A program made the position numbers and the translations under genes. The notes beneath the pieces were generated by a model that did not search any database, was not told where the DNA came from, and saw only the letters and a program-made list of their open reading frames with translations. From Rickettsiaceae bacterium (GTDB lineage Bacteria > Pseudomonadota > Alphaproteobacteria > Rickettsiales > Rickettsiaceae), in assembly GCA_021741085.1 (NCBI GenBank), contig JAIOYM010000017.1, forward strand, positions 1 through 17,109: 17,109 bases of DNA, written 5' to 3'. Numbering within the stretch: position 1 is the first letter of the stretch; each line of letters begins with the position of its first letter. This document shows, piece after piece, positions 1 to 7,254 of the stretch.

Positions 1-602
1 TTGCAGAACACAATCCCAACCCCAAAACTGAATTAATATTCAATAACAATTTCACTTTACTTATAGCAATAATACTTTCAGCGCAAGCTACAGATAAATC
101 TGTAAATAAAGCTACAGAGATCTTGTTTAAAGAATATAATAATCCCAAAGATATTCTGAAATTAGGGTTAGATGGTCTTAAAGAGCACATAAAAATTATA
201 GGATTATATAACAGTAAAGCTACTAATATAATTGAATTATGCAAATTATTGCTGTTGCAGAATGAAAAAATACCAGATAATTTTACAGACTTAATAAAAT
301 TACCCGGGGTAGGGCGCAAGACAGCAAATGTTTATTTGAATATAGTGCACAAGATGCATAACGTTGCCGTGGATACCCATGTAGCTAGGGTGTCTAAGAG
401 ATTAGGTTTAACCAGCTTTGATAATCCCCAAAAAATAGAGCAAGACTTACTAAACTCAATACCAAGTAAATTTTTATCCAATGCGCATAATTGGCTTGTG
501 TTGCATGGACGTTATATATGTAAGGCGCGAAAACCCTTATGCAAAGAATGTTTTTTAGCTGAAAATTGCAAGTATAATTTGTCGCTTGTAACTAAGTCTT
601 AA
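1..602 (+). CDS. nth: Endonuclease III (5'-truncated by window edge)
   Basis: Base excision repair DNA glycosylase/AP lyase acting on oxidised pyrimidines. The frame is open from base 3 and begins inside the protein at AEHNPNPKTELI, the usual N-terminal region of Nth, so the true start lies before the window. A TTG at 123 is internal, because the conserved LLIAIILSAQATD segment lies upstream of it. The helix-hairpin-helix LPGVGRKTAN carries the catalytic Lys at bases 318-320. The catalytic Asp of VDTH is at 372-374. The C-terminal [4Fe-4S] cluster motif Cys-x6-Cys-x2-Cys-x5-Cys is complete. The visible part is about 199 residues, against about 211 for the whole E. coli protein, so only a few residues are missing. 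Nothing suggests inactivation. Identification is secure. Confidence 0.97.
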   Translation, partial: AEHNPNPKTELIFNNNFTLLIAIILSAQATDKSVNKATEILFKEYNNPKDILKLGLDGLKEHIKIIGLYNSKATNIIELCKLLLLQNEKIPDNFTDLIKLPGVGRKTANVYLNIVHKMHNVAVDTHVARVSKRLGLTSFDNPQKIEQDLLNSIPSKFLSNAHNWLVLHGRYICKARKPLCKECFLAENCKYNLSLVTKS

Positions 603-822
603 TTGGCAATAAATAAGAATGTTACTGTGGTTTTGTTTTGATATGGTAGTTCACGCCATGGGCTCTTTTTTTTGGTGCAAAGAGCAGCGCGCTAAAGTTA
701 AAGAGTGTTAATTTTTGTAAAATTTTCCAATAACAACTCAAACTCAACAATCGACAACTCGGCCAATTTCTTAATTAATTGATCATTTTGCATTATTTGT
801 AATAAAATTAACCAGTAAATAA
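603..822. other. Intergenic stretch between nth and the C58-like gene
   Basis: No convincing reading frame is present. One short hairpin can be drawn after nth: GCTCTTT at 662-668 pairs with AAAGAGC at 679-685 around a 10-base loop. It is not followed by a T-run, so it is at best a weak terminator for nth. The stretch from about 720 onward is plain AT-rich sequence leading into the promoter of the next gene. Confidence 0.5.
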
Positions 823-852
823 TTGACAAGGATTGGTTAACTGTAATTTACT
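823..852 (+). promoter_or_regulatory. Candidate sigma-70 promoter of the C58-like protease gene
   Basis: A perfect -35 hexamer TTGACA lies at 823-828. The best-spaced -10 is TTTACT at 847-852 (18-base spacer, 4 of 6 consensus matches). A second TATAAG at 861-866 is poorly spaced from any -35. The predicted transcript would start near 859, at the edge of an inverted repeat. The -35 is clear and the -10 uncertain. Confidence 0.45.
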
Positions 853-900
853 AATAATTGTATAAGTACCGTTAATGTAAATTTATACAATTTTAACCAA
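833..900. repeat. Nested inverted repeats overlapping the promoter
   Basis: Two perfect inverted repeats share this region. The outer pair is TTGGTTAA (833-840) with TTAACCAA (893-900). The inner pair is AATTGTATAA (856-865) with TTATACAATT (883-892). The right arms abut, while the left arms are 15 bases apart. One outer arm lies inside the promoter spacer and the inner pair lies around the predicted transcription start. The arrangement would suit a repressor operator or a 5' leader hairpin. A further TTAACCA at 808-814 could pair with the same left arm (834-840). Confidence 0.55.
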
Positions 901-919
901 CAAAATAAAGGTGATTTAT

Positions 920-2722
920 ATGAAGAACCAAGACTCAGATCAAATACCGCAAAGAAATTATACGATTAAAAAGAAACTTCCTCGACAAGAAGTTATATAT
1001 AATGCTTTAGTAGAATGGCATCAAGATACCGAAATTATAAAAGAATTAAAATCACAAACAAACTCAGCGTTAGAAGACTTGAGAGACATTGCTAGGGCAG
1101 GAAGATCAATTGACAACGATAAAAATTCACAAAATGCTGAATTTCAAAAATTACAGCAGGCTTTTAACAAAAAGATAACAGAGCTTAACAACAATATAGA
1201 AAATATATTAACAAAAGATAATAAAATTGAATCAGATAAAATACATAAAATTGAACAAGTAAAAATATTAAATTACTCGGATTTAGAAACTGAAGCTTAT
1301 GATTATACAGACGCTAGAGGCTATTTAATGGATAAAGCAAAAGACGCACCTCGTCAATTAAGCTTAAATTACGAATTAGTTACAAACCCTATTATAAGCA
1401 AAGATGCACTGGATTTGTTAAAGGAAGGGCAATGTTATGCTTGGACTATGATGAATTGTTGGAACGAGAGACAGAAAGATATCAACAATAGTAAAGAAAA
1501 TCCAACTCGAAATATGTATGATGTTTTGAATAGTTTAGTAAAACAGTACCAATCTACTAGCCTTATGCTTAATAGTTTAAACAAATACGAAGAGTATGAC
1601 AATACTAAGGATATAAATATATCAAGAGAATATAAAGGTGAAGAATTAGATAAGGAATTACAAATGATCTTAAATTATGTGTTAGCCATACAAGAGACAG
1701 GCTATTCTATCAAACAATTGAAAGATGCGGCAGAAAATGAGGATAAAAAACATAAAGAAACAATAATTGAGTATGATAAAAATTTGTTTAATATTGGCGC
1801 CGCGCGTCAAGATTTAAGACTTGTTGACCCATCTAATGCTGAGCCTATGATAAGAAGAATATTTAATAAAAATCGAGAAGATTATCCTTTGGCTAATTTA
1901 GATAAATTAATTCACCCTGGTGTTTTAATAGATGTGATAACTGAAACAAAAGATAAAGATGGGAAGCGAAGCGGTCATGCTATGAGTTGTTATATGGATA
2001 AGAATGAAAATATTTTATTTTATGATCCTAATAAAGGAGAGAAACTGACATTTACTGATGTAAAAAATTTGATAGCTTATCTTCAAAAGGATCATAAAGC
2101 TAAATATAAGACGATGGAAATTTTTCCAGATGATAAATGCCAGCCACAAATATATAGTGTTAATTCTGATGTTGATTTGCAAAAGCAAATTGAAAAAGGG
2201 TATGCGGATGTTGATTTTTTATTGGGTGTTGTTAACTTAGATGATGGACAACTTAGAACAAAAATTAGGAGAACAAAAGAAAACTTAGAAGACCTAATCT
2301 ATGCAGGAGTAACAGATGAAATTGATGAGACAAAAGAAGTAATAGACAATTTGGAAAAGTTATTAAAAAATAGATCATTTTTACAAGAAAAATCACAAGA
2401 ACTAAGGGCTCTTTGTAAACAAGAAGTAGAACAGGCAACCAAGAATTGGCCGGAAATAGAAAAAAAATTTCAAAAAGATAGAACGGATGCTGCACGTAGC
2501 GTAGCAATAACGAGAGAAGATGCTGCACGTAGAGTAGCAATAACAAAGCTATTAAGAGAGGGGAATTTAATTAATAAAGAATTGCCAAAAGAATTTAAAA
2601 AACTATCTAAAGACTTAGATGATATAAAGCAAAATTTACAAAACCAGCAAAATAAAATTGCGTCCAACGAAAAAATACAAAATCCTAGGTCAAAGAGCTA
2701 CAGTAATTCACGCGTAACTTAA
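920..2722 (+). CDS. Putative C58 (YopT-like) cysteine protease, candidate secreted effector
   Basis: A 600-residue protein without a signal peptide or membrane segment. ATG 920 is preferred over an in-frame GTG at 911 because the AAGGTG ribosome-binding site (908-913) overlaps that GTG and is correctly spaced for the ATG. The N-terminal ~120 residues are charged and coiled-coil-like. The central region shows a papain-type triad: Cys172 in GQCYAW, His353 in SGHAMSCY and Asp369 in FYDPNKGE. A His followed after 16 residues by an Asp in a DPN-G context is the pattern of C58 peptidases; in YopT His258 and Asp274 are also 16 apart. From about residue 445 the protein is again coiled-coil-like and contains two 11-residue tandem repeats. 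Family members such as YopT and AvrPphB are injected into host cells. Secretion and target here are inference. Other papain-fold families remain possible. The gene is monocistronic and converges on the next gene. Confidence 0.62.
   Translation: MKNQDSDQIPQRNYTIKKKLPRQEVIYNALVEWHQDTEIIKELKSQTNSALEDLRDIARAGRSIDNDKNSQNAEFQKLQQAFNKKITELNNNIENILTKDNKIESDKIHKIEQVKILNYSDLETEAYDYTDARGYLMDKAKDAPRQLSLNYELVTNPIISKDALDLLKEGQCYAWTMMNCWNERQKDINNSKENPTRNMYDVLNSLVKQYQSTSLMLNSLNKYEEYDNTKDINISREYKGEELDKELQMILNYVLAIQETGYSIKQLKDAAENEDKKHKETIIEYDKNLFNIGAARQDLRLVDPSNAEPMIRRIFNKNREDYPLANLDKLIHPGVLIDVITETKDKDGKRSGHAMSCYMDKNENILFYDPNKGEKLTFTDVKNLIAYLQKDHKAKYKTMEIFPDDKCQPQIYSVNSDVDLQKQIEKGYADVDFLLGVVNLDDGQLRTKIRRTKENLEDLIYAGVTDEIDETKEVIDNLEKLLKNRSFLQEKSQELRALCKQEVEQATKNWPEIEKKFQKDRTDAARSVAITREDAARRVAITKLLREGNLINKELPKEFKKLSKDLDDIKQNLQNQQNKIASNEKIQNPRSKSYSNSRVT
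2480..2545 (+). repeat. Two 33-base in-frame tandem repeats in the protease C-terminus
   Basis: Units 2480-2512 and 2513-2545 encode RTDAARSVAIT and REDAARRVAIT. Most bases are identical, which indicates a recent in-frame duplication inside a predicted helical region. Confidence 0.85.
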
Positions 2723-2734
2723 AAAGTTGCGCGT
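2710..2734. terminator. Hairpin between convergent genes, spanning the stop codon
   Basis: ACGCGTAACTT (2710-2720) pairs with AAGTTGCGCGT (2724-2734) around a 3-base loop. The 11-pair stem has one G-T pair. The left arm includes the last codons of the upstream gene, and most of the stop codon TAA (2720-2722) falls in the loop. No T-run follows on either strand, so it is not a classical terminator. It could block read-through or protect the 3' ends of both convergent transcripts. Confidence 0.5.
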
Positions 2735-2746
2735 AGCAAAATGAAT

Positions 2747-4051
2747 TTACTTGGGCGTATTAATTCTCAAACCAAAGTAAAACTCATCTTGTTCTGCTAA
2801 ATTAATTTTTTCCATTACGTAACCTTCTTGAAATATTTCTGGATTATCTAAATTTCTTTTTAGAGATAAAACTAAACAAGAGTTATTATTAAGCTTTTTA
2901 ACATAAAAACCAATATGGCCTCCACCCCCTTTGTGTCTCCAAACTAATATATCTCCAACTTGTAATTTATTTGCCAATATAGGTTTGAATAAAGAAGATA
3001 AAATAGCTAAATCCTCAGCGGGTATGTTATTTGGTTGCGCAATAATGTCCAAAGAGGTTGAGTTATCTTTCCAATAGGTTTCAGACCAAAAATTAAAAAG
3101 AGTTTTAGTATCAAGATGACCGTCAAGAAAATCTTTTTGATCGGCGGTTAAATTTTCTATGTTTCTAATCAATAACGTGCCAACATACGAAGAGCAATCG
3201 CTAGGAGCAAATTTTTTAGAAGGATGTGCTCTAGTCTTAACTCTATTGCCACCATAAAAATACCCATTATGGGCAGCAGCTAAGAAAGCTACAGCATTCC
3301 CATTATCTAATATAGCAGTGTTGATTAAATATCTACTATTAATTACGTTTAAATCTTGAGCATCTTGTATATTATCTATAATTTTTTTTGGCATATTTAA
3401 TAGCTCATACAGAGCAGATTGATTAAAATCAAGATAATATATTGGCGTATATGTTATTTCTTTTTTCTCTTGAAGATTGCTAATCATTTTATTAAGGCTC
3501 TGATATACAGAAAATAAAAGTACGTTTTCTACTGTACGATTGCCTGAATTCATATATGAATCAGCTGCAAAATCTTTTATATCTTTAACTTGTGTTATCG
3601 AATCTAATAACGTAAAAAGTTCATCAATGCTTTCGACATTATCAATCAATGTTTGAGCTTTTGGTAAAACTATAGACATCCTGTTACTTGTTGCTGTTAT
3701 AAATTCGTCTGGAACATCTAATTCTTTTGCCTTGTATTCGTTTTCAAATTTTTGTAGAAGGGATTTAAGTTTTGTCCAGGCTTTGCAGTCTTTAGCAGTA
3801 TTGTCAGATATAATTTTTAACAAGTATTTCTCATCAACTCCATGCGTTAGTAAAAACTCTACTTGGCTTTTAATTTCTTGCGTTATTTGCTTACGTTCTT
3901 GTGTTTGAGCATTTCTAAAATCCAATGCCGTTTGTTTTGCAAGTTGGATAACGTTATGATTCTCGCTTTTGGCAAACATCCAGTTACAAATAATGGCAAT
4001 GATTGTTAAAAACAAAGAAAAAATTAAGTAATTATTCGGTTTATTTTTCAT
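2747..4051 (-). CDS. Exported NlpC/P60-like cysteine peptidase
   Basis: A 434-residue protein starting at ATG 4051. Residues 8-27 form an uncleaved anchor or signal peptide, so the rest is probably periplasmic or outside the cell. Residues 30-250 are helical and unlike any family I recognise. The C-terminal region carries NlpC/P60 features: Cys286 in APSDCSSYVG, the VGDILVWRHKG strand at 365-375, and His379 in GGGHIGFYV. NlpC/P60 enzymes usually cut peptidoglycan stem peptides, so cell-wall remodelling is the default inference. A protease or amidase directed at other substrates is also possible, since the Cys and His blocks are separated by a ~90-residue insertion that is long for the family. 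The gene converges on the C58-like gene with a 24-base gap. The assignment rests on the two active-site blocks only. Confidence 0.6.
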   Translation of the reverse strand: MKNKPNNYLIFSLFLTIIAIICNWMFAKSENHNVIQLAKQTALDFRNAQTQERKQITQEIKSQVEFLLTHGVDEKYLLKIISDNTAKDCKAWTKLKSLLQKFENEYKAKELDVPDEFITATSNRMSIVLPKAQTLIDNVESIDELFTLLDSITQVKDIKDFAADSYMNSGNRTVENVLLFSVYQSLNKMISNLQEKKEITYTPIYYLDFNQSALYELLNMPKKIIDNIQDAQDLNVINSRYLINTAILDNGNAVAFLAAAHNGYFYGGNRVKTRAHPSKKFAPSDCSSYVGTLLIRNIENLTADQKDFLDGHLDTKTLFNFWSETYWKDNSTSLDIIAQPNNIPAEDLAILSSLFKPILANKLQVGDILVWRHKGGGGHIGFYVKKLNNNSCLVLSLKRNLDNPEIFQEGYVMEKINLAEQDEFYFGLRINTPK

Positions 4052-4183
4052 GATTCCAGTTTTATTAAGTCTTTATTAGTATATTAACCATTTGTATGGT
4101 AATACCAAGAAATTTTTTATGCAATAAAATTCTTTCTAAACTAATAAAGTTATCTAATAATATAGATGATTAGGATTAAAAGT

Positions 4184-4252
4184 AAGAAATCCAGAGCTTT
4201 TTTATTATAAGAAATATCTTGCTAAGTTTTTTAACTAGCTTTTGGATTTCTT
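4184..4252 (-). terminator. Possible terminator hairpin after ccmF
   Basis: AAGAAATCCA (4184-4193) and TGGATTTCTT (4243-4252) form a perfect 10-base inverted repeat that can be extended inward by several pairs with wobbles and a bulge. Read on the minus strand it overlaps the end of ccmF and is followed by a short U-rich tract. The loop is long and A/T-rich, so efficiency is doubtful. Confidence 0.3.
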
Positions 4253-6084
4253 TTAGAAATAAAGCTTAAGGCAATTGCAATAGATATAGTGCCGCAGCTT
4301 AACCACAATAAAAGCATTAAGGGTTTTATATAAAATTTAGCTTCTATATTGTCTTCTCTACTACCTGATAATACTACGTAAAGATCGTACAGGTAAAAAT
4401 GCTTTATGGCAACTTCTGCAGCTAAACTTTGTTCTATTTTATAAAATCTATTTTCAGGAGAAATTATAACTTCATTAGCATCAGGAAATTTAACCCAAAA
4501 ATCAGCGATATGTTGATAATAGTTATTTTGTTCCTTATAACGAACATTCTGTAATTTTATTTCCACGTTATCAAAATATTTTATCTCACCAATTTTACCA
4601 AAAAAATCAAATTCCCTGTGCAGTAAGTTATTCAGGCAAATTGCTAAAATTAGCATAGCATAACCGCTGTGCCCAAAAATCATAGATGATTTTGATATAG
4701 TGAGCTTTGCATTTGCAGTGAGATATATAAACTTTAGCAAACTAGTAATTAATAAGCATATAGAAATTAATGAAGCTAAAACAGCAATAAAATTTAGATG
4801 ATAAATTGTTTGCAAATAACATGCTAAAAAAGTAACAAATATAGTTATAGGCAATATTTTATATATGCCGTAAGGAAACCATAAATAAGTCATCATGGCC
4901 GCTAGCACTAAAAATATTGGAACCAAGCTATATATAAAAAATCGAGGTTCAATCGTCAATTGTTGATTGAAATAATATTCTAATAGTGGTGGTGCTATTA
5001 AAGATAATAAAATTATAACAGCGCTTGTTGAAAATAAGATATTGGCCGTATATACCAGTTTGTCTGGTTTTGACAATGAAATAGAATTTGAATTAACGAA
5101 ACGAATTTTACTCAATAGAAAATATAGGCAAGGGCATATAAATACTGTAAAAGAAGCTAATAAATATATACTGGCATATTTATTTTGAGCAAAACTATGT
5201 ACAGATATAAGCCATCCAGATCTAACCAGCATTGTGCTTATTAATACGATAATAAATCCTAGAATTGATAAAATTATTGTCATGCGGTGATGATGTTCTA
5301 ATTTGACCCCTCGCTTGCACATGTGATAAAGAGGTGTAACTATCAGCCAAGGCAATAGGGAGGCATTTTCTACGGGGTCAAAGAACCAATAGCCTCCCCA
5401 ACCAAGTTCTCGATATGCCCACCAACTACCAAGACTAATACCTATAGTTAAAGCTAACCAGGAGATTCTGCTGTATAACAAAATGTGCGGCAAATATTTG
5501 CGGGTGTTTTGTGGGTATTTTAAGGAAAGTATACCCAAAACAAATGGTGTGAATAATGTTATATAACCTAAATATAATATTGGTGGATGAATTACAAGCG
5601 CTATGTCTTGTAGTAAAGGATTTAGCCCTAAGCCCTGAGAAACTTTACTTTTCATAGGCAAAAATGGGTTAGAGAAAAAATATAAATTGGATGCCAATAT
5701 TAAACAAAAAATCGTTGAAACAGAAAGAATAATTAATAGTTCTTGGGTATTACAAATTTTTTTACCAAGATAATTTATATAAATAAAATTATTTGCAAAG
5801 CATAAAAAAAAGAAAAAAAACAAGGAGCCTTGGTTGCTAGACCACAAAGCACCTATTTTATAAATTAAAGGCTGTATAGAGCTTGAAAAAAGGAATATAT
5901 TTTCAAAGGATAAATCTGTTGTTATAAAAGCTTTTGTTAATATAAATAGCAATATAGCTGATAAGATAAACGCAATATTATGTAAAACTAGCGCAGATTT
6001 TATATGTCGCATAATCATTGATTGATGAAATGCAGCAAATAAAATTATTAGATTTATTAGCAATAAATTATCCGCATTTATCAC
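4231..6084 (-). CDS. ccmF: Cytochrome c haem lyase subunit CcmF
   Basis: Multi-pass inner-membrane protein of the system I cytochrome c maturation pathway. It receives haem from CcmE and, with CcmH, attaches it to apocytochrome c. The tryptophan-rich WWD segment is at 221-246 (ELGWGGYWFFDPVENASLL region). All four histidines known to bind haem in E. coli CcmF have counterparts: His166 (VIHPPILYLGY), His254 (PLYHMCKRG), His296 (RSGWLISVHSFA) and His472 (GHSGYAML). A periplasmic domain follows near 490-585, then a last membrane helix. Length 617 residues, against about 647 in E. coli. The start is GTG 6084; an in-frame stop lies 18 bases upstream, so no longer form exists, but no clear ribosome-binding site is visible. 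No other ccm gene is adjacent, which is usual in genomes with scattered ccm genes. Confidence 0.95.
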   Translation of the reverse strand: MINADNLLLINLIILFAAFHQSMIMRHIKSALVLHNIAFILSAILLFILTKAFITTDLSFENIFLFSSSIQPLIYKIGALWSSNQGSLFFFFFLCFANNFIYINYLGKKICNTQELLIILSVSTIFCLILASNLYFFSNPFLPMKSKVSQGLGLNPLLQDIALVIHPPILYLGYITLFTPFVLGILSLKYPQNTRKYLPHILLYSRISWLALTIGISLGSWWAYRELGWGGYWFFDPVENASLLPWLIVTPLYHMCKRGVKLEHHHRMTIILSILGFIIVLISTMLVRSGWLISVHSFAQNKYASIYLLASFTVFICPCLYFLLSKIRFVNSNSISLSKPDKLVYTANILFSTSAVIILLSLIAPPLLEYYFNQQLTIEPRFFIYSLVPIFLVLAAMMTYLWFPYGIYKILPITIFVTFLACYLQTIYHLNFIAVLASLISICLLITSLLKFIYLTANAKLTISKSSMIFGHSGYAMLILAICLNNLLHREFDFFGKIGEIKYFDNVEIKLQNVRYKEQNNYYQHIADFWVKFPDANEVIISPENRFYKIEQSLAAEVAIKHFYLYDLYVVLSGSREDNIEAKFYIKPLMLLLWLSCGTISIAIALSFISKRNPKAS

Positions 6085-6512
6085 TATTTGTGAACATACT
6101 AGTTATAATGAGCTTTATATATTATGCTTTATTTCTACTGCTTTAGCTATAAAAAACTTATGATTTTCTAGATGATAATAGCGCTCTTGAGAAAAAACTT
6201 ACAATCACCCGCGAGTCAAATAACATAAACATATTTATTTTTAAGCATGACTAAAAGACGCCGAGCGAAACAAATTAAACCCGGGGTTGTAAAGTTGTTT
6301 TGTTTGTTATACTATATATTGTAAATTGTTTCTAATATTTAAAACCACTAGAACACCTCATTATAAGATATTAGAAGTCGATTTTAATTGAACTCAAATG
6401 CTTTCAAGCTATATTTTTTCTAGATACTCAAATCTAAAAATGAAACCTGCTTTATCTTTTTACTAAAAACTAAAAGTTAATATTTAAAATAAAAAATTAA
6501 GGGGCTTCTTTT
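6085..6512. other. 428-base intergenic region between divergent genes
   Basis: This separates divergent ccmF and the Asn/Ser-rich gene and should hold both promoters. For the plus strand, TATACT at 6308-6313 with TTGTAA at 6287-6292 (15-base spacer) is a weak candidate that would give a leader of nearly 200 bases. A small palindrome, AACCC-G-GGGTT, lies at 6278-6288. I see no RNA gene and no convincing coding sequence. Confidence 0.4.
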
Positions 6513-7244
6513 ATGAAACGAATTAGCGACAATTCTAGCAACCAAAGCTATCCACCAAGTCAAATTATTAATAATATAATTATTAATAGTGTTCCTTTAA
6601 CTCCTATAGAGATTATAAAACCGGCCTTTATTTTAAACACGGAAAAAAGAATATCGAACCAAGGTATTGATGGTATTACTTCTAATAACTCTATTAATTA
6701 TAATATTTCACCAGCATTGTCTAATTCAACCGATATAGTAAATAATAGAAATATTTCATCAGACGATTCCAATCCTCTTTCTCAGAATTTTTTGTCGCCA
6801 ACACAGAGTATAGAGTACCAAAATCTTTCTCCATTTATAAATAAAAATAAATCAAACTCTGATTTTAATGTGACAATACCTTTAACTATACCTTTGACCA
6901 TAAACCCCTGCAACCAAAACGATAATGCGTATAATCAGAATTTATTTGTAGCTAATAACTTAACTTTAACTTGTTTTATAAAGAGTGGAGTGATTGACCA
7001 AAAACTAACTATTCTTTTGGATGTTAAGATAAACTCAGAAAATAAAATTTTTGATTCAAATATGGAAGAAAAAACTCCTGATACAAAGAACGAAATCCAG
7101 CAAAATAGTGAATTAAAAATTTCTGATGTTGATATGCAAAACTGTAGTATTTATGCAAAACAACACTCAAACATTACAACAAATCCAGCGCTGGTTGGGG
7201 GTAATGATTTATTTGGAAGTTGTTCAAGCGATACTCTTTCCTAA
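6513..7244 (+). CDS. Asn/Ser-rich protein of unknown function
   Basis: I do not recognise this 243-residue protein. The start ATG 6513 has a good ribosome-binding site, AAGGGG (6499-6504), eight bases upstream, which supports real translation. The sequence is dominated by Asn, Ser, Ile and polar residues. It has no signal peptide and no membrane helix and looks largely disordered for residues 1-120. A short internal duplication (IPLT twice, near residue 127) precedes a possibly folded strand-rich segment, NLTLTCFIKSGVIDQKLTILLDVKI (about 150-174; strand pattern VSN-free and hydrophobic-alternating). The C-terminus is again polar and ends SCSSDTLS. It stands alone, converging on priA with a 10-base gap. 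Such lineage-specific disordered proteins in intracellular bacteria are sometimes secreted, but nothing here proves that. Confidence 0.7.
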   Translation: MKRISDNSSNQSYPPSQIINNIIINSVPLTPIEIIKPAFILNTEKRISNQGIDGITSNNSINYNISPALSNSTDIVNNRNISSDDSNPLSQNFLSPTQSIEYQNLSPFINKNKSNSDFNVTIPLTIPLTINPCNQNDNAYNQNLFVANNLTLTCFIKSGVIDQKLTILLDVKINSENKIFDSNMEEKTPDTKNEIQQNSELKISDVDMQNCSIYAKQHSNITTNPALVGGNDLFGSCSSDTLS

Positions 7245-7254
7245 AAAAATATAT

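Noticed and set aside
123..602. nth starting at TTG 123
   Set aside because: Conserved Nth sequence continues in frame upstream to the window edge, so 123 is internal.
911..919. GTG 911 as start of the C58-like gene
   Set aside because: The ribosome-binding site AAGGTG overlaps this codon and is correctly spaced for ATG 920.
2265..2667. Minus-strand frames inside the C58-like gene
   Set aside because: They are antisense to a well-supported gene, are Leu/Ser-rich from AT-rich coding DNA, and lack initiation signals.
6247..6324. 25-residue frame starting MTKRRRAKQIKPGVVK
   Set aside because: It has no ribosome-binding site, is very short, and has no recognised family; its 3' part overlaps a candidate promoter.
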